Shown here piece by piece: positions 1 to 5,675 of a stretch of 6,556 bases of DNA (its first letter is position 1; every line of letters begins with the position of its first letter). The notes below the pieces were generated by a model. It was not told the DNA's origin, did not search any database, and worked only from the letters and a program-made list of their open reading frames with translations. Source of the DNA: Bacteroidota bacterium (GTDB lineage: Bacteria > Bacteroidota > Rhodothermia > Rhodothermales > Bin80); assembly GCA_026702635.1 (NCBI GenBank), contig JAPPBZ010000079.1, positions 1 through 6,556 of the forward strand, in the 5' to 3' direction. The position numbers and the translations under genes are program-made.

Positions 1-487
1 CCGGCAATGCCAGAAGTCCCATCTGGATGTAGTAATCCTGGATGGCACTTTCAGCGTGCTTATCTGGCGAGAAAGTCTCATCGGGCAGGGGCATTTCGAA
101 CTCTTCTCCGTCACGGTTGAACGACTGGATAGAGTCCATACGCCGCCGACTACGCTTACGGTATTCCGTTTTTGCCAGGTTTCCCGCAATCGTATACAGC
201 CAAGTTGAGAACTTAGCAATACGCTTATAGGAATGTCGATTCCGGTATACACGGAGGAACGTTTCTTGAATCAGATCTTCACAGGCTTTTTTGTCGCCCG
301 TGAACCGATAGAGAAAGTTCACCAAGGGGCCGGTCCAACGCTCCCATAGAATATTGTACGCCTCGACCACACCTGCCTGGAAGTGTTCCATCAGGTCTTC
401 ATCGCACATATCCTGAAGAGCGTCAAAGCGACTCAGGGCGGTACGCCGCCGCGAGTCCTTTCGAACGATGCGTGTTATTTGTTTCAC
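1..487 (-). CDS. ECF-type sigma-70 factor, copy 1 (3' end beyond window)
   Basis: This gene encodes an RNA polymerase sigma factor of the extracytoplasmic-function class, which directs core polymerase to a set of promoters. The first 162 codons are in the window; the rest lies left of position 1. The sigma region 2 fold is complete: a region 2.1/2.2 helix (EAYNILWERW, then CEDLIQETFLRVYRNRHSY) and the conserved region 2.3/2.4 block RIAKFSTWLYTIAGNLA at residues 89-105, followed by a basic stretch. Region 4 (the -35 reader) is mostly outside. No in-frame ATG precedes the homology, and the frame is open upstream only to a stop at 557-559. I chose GTG at 485-487 because the protein then aligns from its first residue with the complete paralogue at 1154-1867, with one single-residue gap. 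Identity to that paralogue is about 70% by eye count. The ribosome site is weak. No frameshift is seen in the visible part. Confidence 0.9.
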   Translation of the reverse strand, partial: MKQITRIVRKDSRRRTALSRFDALQDMCDEDLMEHFQAGVVEAYNILWERWTGPLVNFLYRFTGDKKACEDLIQETFLRVYRNRHSYKRIAKFSTWLYTIAGNLAKTEYRKRSRRRMDSIQSFNRDGEEFEMPLPDETFSPDKHAESAIQDYYIQMGLLALP

Positions 488-827
488 GTTACTATAAATC
501 TTATTAAAGACTGAGGGACAGGCTCGCTGCCCCTTACGTACTAATGATGCACCTTGTTACAGTACACACTAAACGTACAGAACCCATATATCATTGTGGC
601 ACGATTTGCCCAATCTTCTTCAAATTTTCACAAAACCCAGTAATTACTATATGGGGATCAATACGCAAAAGTATAATATCAGTGCGGACTTAAATATACG
701 AAATATGATTGAGGAAGATATTATCACAGCTTTAGGTTACTCTTGACAGGTCTCTTGAGTGCGGAGCTACATACTTTGGATTTGTGGATTTACCAGCCAA
801 TCTCCGCAAAAACAGGAGGGATAGTGG
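488..827. other. AT-rich intergenic gap between tandem sigma genes
   Basis: About 340 bp with no convincing gene on either strand. The middle (roughly 580-740) is clearly more AT-rich than the flanking genes. It must hold the promoter of the sigma copy at 1-487 and the 3' end of the DUF971 transcript. I find no stem-loop followed by a T-run after the DUF971 stop. Scattered promoter-like words occur: TAnnTTTG on the minus strand at 666-673, TATAAT on the plus strand at 672-677, and TTGACA on the plus strand at 743-748. None forms a well-spaced pair. I see no remnant of a sigma or DUF971 coding sequence in it. Confidence 0.6.
666..673 (-). promoter_or_regulatory. Candidate Bacteroidota-type -7 element (TACTTTTG)
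   Basis: The minus strand reads TACTTTTG, an exact match to the TAnnTTTG element known from Bacteroidota sigma-ABfr promoters. It lies about 180 bp upstream of the sigma gene starting at 487 and points toward it. No clear TTG or TTTG partner is found at the usual distance upstream, so this may be chance in AT-rich DNA. Confidence 0.2.
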
Positions 828-1157
828 TTACTCGCACGGACACATAGCGCGTAAGCGCGCCCAGGTAAAAATGCCACTGTTATGCCCATCATCCCAGATG
901 AGACGTACCCCTACACTTCCTGCGATTTCAGCCTTAACATTTTCCCATAGCATTAAGGCAGGGAGGCGAAAAATCGCGGGATCCGGGAGTTCGTGCATTT
1001 TTTCGTGCCCCTGACAAGCAGCACAGGGACATGCACGTCTCAGGCCATCCAGTGGGAAAGTGCAGTGATGGCCATCAGACCATTGAACTTTCAGAGTCTG
1101 AGCATCTTTCTCAATGGTCAGACGTTGGCAGGTCAGTCCAGCAGGAAGCAGGCTCAT
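828..1157 (-). CDS. DUF971 (GBBH-like N-terminal domain) protein
   Basis: A 109-residue protein that is a single DUF971 domain. This fold also forms the N-terminal domain of gamma-butyrobetaine hydroxylase and is found joined to Mrp/ApbC-type iron-sulfur carrier ATPases in some bacteria. The family hallmarks are visible: VQWSDGHHCTFPLDGLRRAC in the first half, and WDDGHNSGIFTWARLR near the end. Cys43, Cys45 and Cys48 form a CxCxxC motif, and His92 sits in the second DGH. In human gamma-butyrobetaine hydroxylase an equivalent three-Cys/one-His set binds zinc, so metal binding is likely here. No hydroxylase domain follows, so it is not an enzyme of that class. The ATG start (1155-1157) overlaps the stop of the upstream sigma gene as ATGA, giving a two-gene operon with probable translational coupling. 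Its cellular role is unknown; help with Fe-S or metal handling is a guess from family fusions. Confidence 0.88.
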   Translation of the reverse strand: MSLLPAGLTCQRLTIEKDAQTLKVQWSDGHHCTFPLDGLRRACPCAACQGHEKMHELPDPAIFRLPALMLWENVKAEIAGSVGVRLIWDDGHNSGIFTWARLRAMCPCE

Positions 1158-1867
1158 TCCACCACTTCTAATTGTGCGGCATTATCAGGTAGATCAATGG
1201 GGAGAGGATCTGGTTCCTTCGTGAAGGGATAGATCTCTCTGAGTATGCCCTGTAACTTGCTACGTCCACGATTAATGCGGCTCTTTACCGTACCCATTGG
1301 AAGTCCCGTGATTTGTGCGATCTCACCATAAGCCAGTTGCTGAACGTCCCGCAGGATCACCACTTCCCTAAAATTTGGCGGGAGCGAACCCAGTGCTTCT
1401 TGGATGTACTCATCCTGGAGAGCACTTTCTGCGTGTTTATCCGGTAAAAAGGTCTCGTCCGGAAGCGGCATCTCGTATTCCTCATTGTCCCTGCTCACGG
1501 ACTGGATCGAATACATATGCCGACGCTTCTGCTTTCGATACTCACTCCGAGCTAGATTCCCCGCTATGGTATAGAGCCAGGTAGAGAATTTTGCAATACG
1601 CTGATACGAATGGCGGTTGCGGTGAACGCGAAGGAATGTTTCCTGGAGAAGATCTTCGCAGCGTTTTTTGTCTCCTAGAAATCCGTACAGATAATGCATA
1701 AGGCGTTCACTGTAGCGGTCCACCAGGATATTATAGGCCTCCACAGTTCCTGCCTGGAAAAGCTCCATCAGGTCCTCATCTACCATCGTATCCAGCGCGT
1801 CAAAGCGGCTGATGGCCGATGAACGCCGATGGTGATCTCTGCGTACTATACGGGGTTTCTTAGACAA
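1154..1867 (-). CDS. ECF-type sigma-70 factor, copy 2 (complete)
   Basis: A complete 237-residue ECF sigma factor. Region 2 spans about residues 33-115, with RIAKFSTWLYTIAGNLA (90-106) as the core- and -10-contacting block. Region 4 spans about 155-210, with SLPPNFREVVILRDVQQLAY leading into the helix-turn-helix GEIAQITGLPMGTVKSRINR that reads the -35 element. It is longer than a typical ECF factor (about 190 residues) because of a charged N-terminal extension of about 30 residues, an acidic linker at 125-150 and a C-terminal tail of about 25 residues rich in Pro, Asp and Glu. The linker is strongly conserved in the copy at 1-487. The only in-frame start before the homology is TTG at 1865-1867, three codons downstream of a stop region at 1880-1882. 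The next gene is DUF971 with a 4-bp overlap; no transmembrane anti-sigma factor is encoded alongside. What activates this factor is not visible. Confidence 0.93.
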   Translation of the reverse strand: MSKKPRIVRRDHHRRSSAISRFDALDTMVDEDLMELFQAGTVEAYNILVDRYSERLMHYLYGFLGDKKRCEDLLQETFLRVHRNRHSYQRIAKFSTWLYTIAGNLARSEYRKQKRRHMYSIQSVSRDNEEYEMPLPDETFLPDKHAESALQDEYIQEALGSLPPNFREVVILRDVQQLAYGEIAQITGLPMGTVKSRINRGRSKLQGILREIYPFTKEPDPLPIDLPDNAAQLEVVE

Positions 1868-1895
1868 ATTCTCTACGTATCAGTTTGAAGGCGGG

Positions 1896-1909
1896 GTGCA
1901 CCAATGCAC
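1896..1909. repeat. Short inverted repeat GTGCA-CCAA-TGCAC
   Basis: Perfect 5-bp arms around a 4-nt loop, 29-42 bp upstream of the TTG start of the sigma gene at 1867, therefore probably in its 5' leader. In RNA it could form a small GC-containing hairpin. No T-run follows, so it is not a terminator. The arms are short and chance is possible. Confidence 0.3.
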
Positions 1910-1987
1910 GGGCCGGATCGCGCCCATTTATGCTGAGGCACCATCATGCGAAGAAAAGCTCCTCACCCAAAGGGCTTATTTAAATAG

Positions 1988-2016
1988 TTCGGTTCAGTAT
2001 TATGAAAGATACCGAA
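1988..2016. repeat. Inverted repeat TTCGGT / ACCGAA in divergent promoter region
   Basis: Six-base arms, TTCGGT (1988-1993) and ACCGAA (2011-2016), are separated by 17 bases. A second, inner pair (TCA/TGA at 1994-1996 and 2003-2005) could extend the stem with a 5-nt bulge. It lies midway in the 283-bp region between the divergent sigma gene (1867, minus) and smr (2151, plus), a reasonable position for an operator or an RNA hairpin. An ATTATG/CATAAT word inside the loop resembles a minus-strand -10 element but has no good -35 partner. Confidence 0.3.
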
Positions 2017-2130
2017 TTGCGGTCGAACGAGTGTGGTGCGTAGGAAATAGATCAGTTGATCCCCGTGGAGGCAACTTTGTGATATGCGTCATTCGGAGCT
2101 TTTAGCCGCTGAAATGGAGGGTATAAACTC

Positions 2131-2154
2131 ATGTACCATAACTTAAGCACATGA
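2131..2154 (+). other. Possible 7-codon leader reading frame upstream of smr
   Basis: ATG at 2131 opens a frame of seven codons (MYHNLST) that ends with TGA at 2152-2154, overlapping the smr start codon (2151-2153) as ATGA. A strong Shine-Dalgarno-like GGAGGG at 2116-2121 is 9 nt upstream of this ATG, whereas the smr start itself has no visible ribosome site. Ribosomes could therefore load at the leader and re-initiate at smr. A competing reading is that TATAAA at 2122-2127 is a -10 element; then transcripts would start near 2133 and lack the GGAGGG. No convincing -35 accompanies it. Confidence 0.35.
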
Positions 2155-2441
2155 AGGACGAGATTCCCCAGTATCCCACAGATGGGATTCTGGATCTACA
2201 CACGTTCCATCCTCGAGATGCCGCTGATGTGACCCGTGAGTATCTCCGCGCGTGTCACAGCGATGGCATCTATCGTGTACGTATCATTCATGGCAAGGGC
2301 ACGGGGGCTCTACGCGCAACCGTACACGCCGTGCTGGCAAAGTCTCCACTCGTCAATTTTTGGAAGACTGCGACAGATTCAAGCAGCTGGGGGGCGACAC
2401 TAGTGGAGCTTAAGCCTCGGATTGATTCAGGACGCGCCTGA
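2151..2441 (+). CDS. Small Smr-domain protein
   Basis: A 96-residue stand-alone Smr (small MutS-related) domain. Smr domains bind and often nick nucleic acid, and occur at the C-terminus of MutS2 and in short free-standing proteins of uncertain role. Visible hallmarks are LDLHTFHPRD (residues 14-23; His17 of the LDLH motif) and IIHGKGTGALR (45-55; the HGKGTG loop), with a final WGATLVEL strand. It lacks any MutS ATPase part and the longer N-terminal arm of E. coli SmrA/SmrB. The start at 2151 is the first one after an in-frame stop at 2139-2141. Its 3' end runs 32 bp into the 3' end of the convergent malate dehydrogenase gene. Nuclease activity is possible but not shown by sequence alone. Confidence 0.88.
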   Translation: MKDEIPQYPTDGILDLHTFHPRDAADVTREYLRACHSDGIYRVRIIHGKGTGALRATVHAVLAKSPLVNFWKTATDSSSWGATLVELKPRIDSGRA

Positions 2442-3357
2442 GGTCTTCGAAGTTACTGCGGATGTGCTCAGCAGAAACATCCAGTAAAGCCTGCTCCGAT
2501 TCGTTCAGATCAACGGTGACGATCTGTTCAATTCCAGAGCGGCCAAGGCGGACAGGTAGGCCGATAAATAAATCAGAGAGACCGTATTCACCCGATGGGC
2601 ACACGGCGCAGGGGAGTACTCTGCCAGAATCCTTGACGATTGCTTCAGCCATTTCCGCAGCCGCAGCCCCCGGAGCGTACCAGGCCGAGGTTCCCATGAG
2701 CTGTACGATCTCCCCACCCCCACTCTTCGTACGCTCGACAATAGATTCAATCCGATCCTCAGAGAGCAGTTCGGTGATCGGAATCCCACCTACGCTAGTA
2801 TAGCGGGGCAAGGGAACCATCGTATCTCCGTGTCCGCCCATCAAGAGTGCCTGAATATCCTTGACAGAAGCTCCAAGCTCCATGGACAGGAAGGCCCGGA
2901 ACCGTGCAGTATCCAAGACGCCAGCCATTCCAAAAACTCGGTGGGATGGGAACCCGCTAGCTTGATGGGCTACGTAGGTCATCACATCAAGTGGGTTGGA
3001 GATCACGATAATGATCGCATTGGGGCTCTCCGCTACAAATGACTCCGTGACCGAACGAACAATATTGGCATTGATCCCCAACAGGTCGTCCCGGCTCATG
3101 CCTGGTCTTCGGGGCACGCCACTGGTGATCACACAAATATCAGAGTTCGCGGTAGCACTATAATCGTTGGTGACCCCCTTAACCTGGGTATCAAATAAAT
3201 GGATCGGGGCGGATTCAGCGATGTCAAGAGCCTTTCCCTCGGATAAGCCTTCCTTGATATCAATCAAAACTACTTCTTTGACCATATCTTTACGGGCCAC
3301 ACATTCGGCAACGGTAGCCCCAACATTACCCGCTCCAATCACGGTAACCTTGTTCAT
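2410..3357 (-). CDS. mdh: Malate dehydrogenase (LDH-like type)
   Basis: Cytoplasmic NAD-dependent malate dehydrogenase, which interconverts malate and oxaloacetate in the citric acid cycle. The 315 residues are the normal length of the lactate-dehydrogenase-like class of bacterial MDH. The Rossmann motif GAGNVG is at residues 8-13, and Asp33 at the end of strand two indicates NAD rather than NADP. The substrate loop VPRRPGMSRDDLL (81-93) has Arg at the specificity position, which favours malate over lactate (lactate dehydrogenases have Gln there). The catalytic pair is Asp149 and His176 (GGHGD), with substrate-binding Arg152 (DTARFR) and the SNPLDV motif with Asn121. The gene is complete, with an ATG start and a weak purine-rich site (GAAAG) six bases upstream. 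It stands alone: it converges with smr and diverges from the nuclease fusion gene. Confidence 0.97.
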   Translation of the reverse strand: MNKVTVIGAGNVGATVAECVARKDMVKEVVLIDIKEGLSEGKALDIAESAPIHLFDTQVKGVTNDYSATANSDICVITSGVPRRPGMSRDDLLGINANIVRSVTESFVAESPNAIIIVISNPLDVMTYVAHQASGFPSHRVFGMAGVLDTARFRAFLSMELGASVKDIQALLMGGHGDTMVPLPRYTSVGGIPITELLSEDRIESIVERTKSGGGEIVQLMGTSAWYAPGAAAAEMAEAIVKDSGRVLPCAVCPSGEYGLSDLFIGLPVRLGRSGIEQIVTVDLNESEQALLDVSAEHIRSNFEDLRRVLNQSEA

Positions 3358-3437
3358 GAGATACTTTCAACTGGATGGTGATAATTTGGAGGGCTAGTAC
3401 GCGCGAGTCGATGAATTTACTCACAAAATAGAATCCA
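3358..3437. promoter_or_regulatory. Divergent mdh / nuclease-fusion promoter region
   Basis: Only 80 bp separate the two divergent start codons, so the promoters for both genes must lie here or inside the neighbouring genes. A GATAAT word on the plus strand (3380-3385) resembles a -10 element, but I find no -35 at standard spacing. GGAGGG at 3388-3393 is too far from the nuclease start at 3438 to be its ribosome site. Confidence 0.35.
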
Positions 3438-5075
3438 ATGCGGATTAGAGATGCTGAATTTGTGATCGTAGATCTAGAAACGACGGGAATGCATGCGAAT
3501 CAGGATCGGATTCTTGAGATTGGGGCGGTCAGGGTAAAAGGAAATAGAGTTGAAGATACATTCGAGAGACTGGTTGATCCTGGGTGCGAGGTGCCATGGC
3601 GCATTACTCAGATTACAGGAATTACCACAGCCGATGTATATGGGCAGTCGCAGGTCGCTGAAGTATTGCCAGCTTTCATCGAATTCGTGGGGGATGCAAT
3701 TTTCGTAGCACACAATGTTACGTTTGACTGGAAATTCATTGCTTCAGAATTAAGTCGTACAGGCCTCCCCGCACTCAATAATCAGACTCTCTGCACAGTA
3801 CGCTTGGCACGTCGTCTTCTTAAAGGGTTGCCGTCACGGAGTTTAGGGAGCTTGATTAAACATTTTGATATTAACCCGGATGATCGTCACCGTGCCCTCA
3901 GTGACGCACTTGCAACGCAAGAGGTATTGACCCAGTTGCTTCTCATGTTGGAAAGACAGTACGAGATCACGGAGTTGGATCAATTATTGCGTTTTCAGAA
4001 TACGTCTTATGCGAGGAATCCAGCCGATCAGCAGCGTGTGGAACACATTCGCAAAAATTATCTGAACAAGCTTCCACATTCTCCCGGAGTCTATCGGATG
4101 CTGAGGAAGGGGGGGAAGTTGCTCTATATTGGTAAAGCCCGGATGCTCAGCGAGAGGGTTCGCAGCTATTTTGCCGGTACAGAGGGCCATGCTCAACACA
4201 TCCGTGCAATGATCCGACAAGTTCATGATATTGAGTGGACGCAGACAGGGACGGAGTTGGAAGCACTCCTATTGGAATCACGCCTAATTAAAGAACATAT
4301 CCCGCCATTCAATAAAGCGGGGCGAAAACACCACAGTCGGACATTTTTACGTCTCGGGGAAATTTCCAACTCAGGCTGGGTGACCCTCATTAAGCACATA
4401 CGTGCAGATGGGGCTAGGCACTATGGTCCAATGGCAACCCACAAGGAAGCGACGCATTTAGCACAGGTGCTGGTATCACTCTATGGGGCATCCCCGGATG
4501 CATTCCGATCCCCCGAACAGAATGGAATCGGGTTAGAGAGCTCCCAAATTGGTGGCCCTCTGACGGAGGAAGGATTTGTGTGTGCAACTGCTTTCCTGGA
4601 GGGGCGGGACACGCAAGCATTGTCTCTACTGGAGAGCAGAATGAGGGAAGCGTCTCAGCTCCAGAAATATGAACGTGCCGCGCAGATCCGCGATGAACTG
4701 GAATTCATGAAAACCATCCATTCACGTCCACATTTTCTGCGCATAGCGCTGTTGGAAAGGACCGGTGCGGTTTTGTGTACGTTGAACGGGAAAATAGAGG
4801 TACATTTCATGGCGTATGGGTTTCCGATTGCACATGCAGTATGGCCGTGTGACCCAGGAACCTTCGGTACAGTGAAATCTATCTTCCATGAGCGGGTACT
4901 TCATCCACCGGATCGGCTTACAATGCAGCAGGTAGATGCGATTACGGTACTGGGAGCCTGGATGTTCAAGGAGCGGGAAAGTATTTCGGTGTTACCGCTA
5001 ACATCTAATGGATGCCTTTCAGAATTTGACGCTGCACTGGAAGAGATGCTTGATCAAATATATTCAGGACAATAA
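3438..5075 (+). CDS. DEDDh exonuclease / UvrC-like GIY-YIG endonuclease fusion
   Basis: A 545-residue two-nuclease protein, probably acting in DNA repair. Residues 7-175 are a DnaQ-like 3'-5' exonuclease with all five DEDDh residues: Asp12 and Glu14 (VDLETTG), Asp97 (AHNVTFDWKF), His151 and Asp156 (HRALSDALAT). Residues 211-295 are a GIY-YIG domain of UvrC type: Tyr219 (PGVYR), Tyr230 (LLYIGKAR), Lys233, Arg240, Glu280 (LLLESRLIKE) and Asn292, matching the catalytic set of Thermotoga UvrC. A UVR-like helical hairpin follows at about 397-425 (LLESRMREASQLQKYERAAQ). The last 120 residues are unassigned; I see no helix-hairpin-helix or RNase-H-like half, so only the 3'-incision nuclease of UvrC is present, as in E. 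coli Cho. The domain order resembles the mycobacterial DnaQ-UvrC fusions. The ATG start is fixed by an in-frame stop at 3429-3431. It stands before the nuo genes but with a 93-bp gap, so co-transcription is uncertain. Confidence 0.92.
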   Translation: MRIRDAEFVIVDLETTGMHANQDRILEIGAVRVKGNRVEDTFERLVDPGCEVPWRITQITGITTADVYGQSQVAEVLPAFIEFVGDAIFVAHNVTFDWKFIASELSRTGLPALNNQTLCTVRLARRLLKGLPSRSLGSLIKHFDINPDDRHRALSDALATQEVLTQLLLMLERQYEITELDQLLRFQNTSYARNPADQQRVEHIRKNYLNKLPHSPGVYRMLRKGGKLLYIGKARMLSERVRSYFAGTEGHAQHIRAMIRQVHDIEWTQTGTELEALLLESRLIKEHIPPFNKAGRKHHSRTFLRLGEISNSGWVTLIKHIRADGARHYGPMATHKEATHLAQVLVSLYGASPDAFRSPEQNGIGLESSQIGGPLTEEGFVCATAFLEGRDTQALSLLESRMREASQLQKYERAAQIRDELEFMKTIHSRPHFLRIALLERTGAVLCTLNGKIEVHFMAYGFPIAHAVWPCDPGTFGTVKSIFHERVLHPPDRLTMQQVDAITVLGAWMFKERESISVLPLTSNGCLSEFDAALEEMLDQIYSGQ

Positions 5076-5107
5076 AAGTAGGATTTCGTGATTTTTTCAA
5101 TTCCCTG

Positions 5108-5113
5108 TATAGT
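5108..5113 (+). promoter_or_regulatory. Candidate -10 element for nuoJKL (TATAGT)
   Basis: TATAGT, one base from the TATAAT consensus and preceded by TG, lies 55 bp upstream of the nuoJ start in the 93-bp gap after the nuclease gene. The -35 region at 17-bp spacing (TTCGTG) is poor. It is the best promoter candidate in the gap but remains weak. Confidence 0.28.
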
Positions 5114-5125
5114 GAACGGCTGCAA

Positions 5126-5144
5126 AAATTTGCCTAAATTTGCC
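5126..5144 (+). repeat. Tandem repeat AAATTTGCC x2, 10-bp period
   Basis: Two exact copies of AAATTTGCC (5126-5134 and 5136-5144) are separated by one base, which puts them on the same face of the helix. They sit just downstream of the candidate -10 element and 25-43 bp upstream of nuoJ. They could be a paired half-site for a regulator, or a chance local repeat. Confidence 0.35.
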
Positions 5145-5156
5145 CAGTCCTGACTT

Positions 5157-5160
5157 GGAG
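5157..5160 (+). promoter_or_regulatory. Ribosome binding site of nuoJ
   Basis: GGAG eight bases before the ATG at 5169. It is one of few clear Shine-Dalgarno sites in this window and supports that nuoJ start. nuoK and nuoL have none visible and probably depend on translation of the gene before them. Confidence 0.6.
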
Positions 5161-5168
5161 CATTTTGC

Positions 5169-5669
5169 ATGTTTGCTGAAGTGTTTTTTATTGCAGCCAG
5201 TCTCATTGCGGTGTTTGCAGCACTAGCAATGCTGATTTCACGCAGCCCTGTGCAGAGTGCATTATGGCTGATCCTTGTGATGCTGTGTGTGGCGGGACTG
5301 TACGTGACATTAAATGCTGAGTTTATTGCGGTTGTGCAGGTCCTGGTTTACGCAGGTGCGATTATGGTCCTGTTTTTATTTGTCATCATGCTACTCAACC
5401 TGAGTGTGGTCCCTGAAATTGATCGGATTGATGCAAAGAAAGGGATCGGATTTGTCTTGTTCACGGTGATTCTGGCTCAGATGGTTTACGTGACGGCAAC
5501 GACCTCAGAGTCATTGTCGTCGGCAGTCGTGAATACGGAAACCGGATCTGCATTGAGCATTGCAGAAGCACTGTTTACACATTATGTGCTCCCGTTTGAG
5601 ATTATCGGGATCCTGCTTCTGGTCGCAACCGTGGGAGCAGTGATGCTCGCAAAGCGTACGTTTGAATAG
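5169..5669 (+). CDS. nuoJ: NADH-quinone oxidoreductase subunit J
   Basis: Membrane-arm subunit of respiratory complex I, close to the quinone-module junction, helping couple electron transfer to proton pumping. At 166 residues it is close to the usual length. Five membrane helices are visible at about residues 4-23, 29-48, 54-77, 92-110 and 139-161. The third carries the family signature EFIAVVQVLVYAGAIMVLFL with Tyr61, the helix that forms the pi-bulge in solved structures, and Glu51 just before it. The C-terminal LPFEIIGILLLVATVGAVML is also typical. It is the first gene of a nuoJ-K-L cluster; nuoA-I do not precede it here, so complex I genes are split in this genome or arranged differently. 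It ends 6 bp before the nuoK ATG. Confidence 0.96.
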   Translation: MFAEVFFIAASLIAVFAALAMLISRSPVQSALWLILVMLCVAGLYVTLNAEFIAVVQVLVYAGAIMVLFLFVIMLLNLSVVPEIDRIDAKKGIGFVLFTVILAQMVYVTATTSESLSSAVVNTETGSALSIAEALFTHYVLPFEIIGILLLVATVGAVMLAKRTFE

Positions 5670-5675
5670 AACTTG

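Noticed and set aside
42..230. Plus-strand open frame of 62 codons
   Set aside because: It is antisense to sigma copy 1, whose protein matches a known family; no family features on the plus strand.
536..541. TACGTA shared upstream of both sigma genes (also 1874-1879) as a common operator
   Set aside because: A palindromic hexamer is expected by chance, and its distance to the start differs greatly between the two genes (about 49 and 7 bp).
788..818. CTCC/GGAG stem after the DUF971 gene as its terminator
   Set aside because: Four-base stem with a 9-nt loop and no downstream T-run on the minus strand.
784..1014. Plus-strand open frame of 76 codons with a TTGACA word upstream at 743-748
   Set aside because: It is antisense to the DUF971 gene. 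The TTGACA has no good -10 at normal spacing, and the translation shows no recognisable features.
1896..2105. Plus-strand open frame of 69 codons in the sigma/smr intergenic region
   Set aside because: No ribosome site, no recognisable motif, and it covers the inverted repeats and expected promoter region. A chance frame is more likely.
2427..2441. TCAGG/CCTGA stem as a bidirectional terminator for smr and mdh
   Set aside because: Only 5-bp arms and no T-run on either side; it sits in coding sequence of both genes.
2505..2789. Second minus-strand frame of 94 codons inside mdh
   Set aside because: It lies entirely within mdh, whose frame carries all catalytic motifs; this is an alternate-frame shadow.
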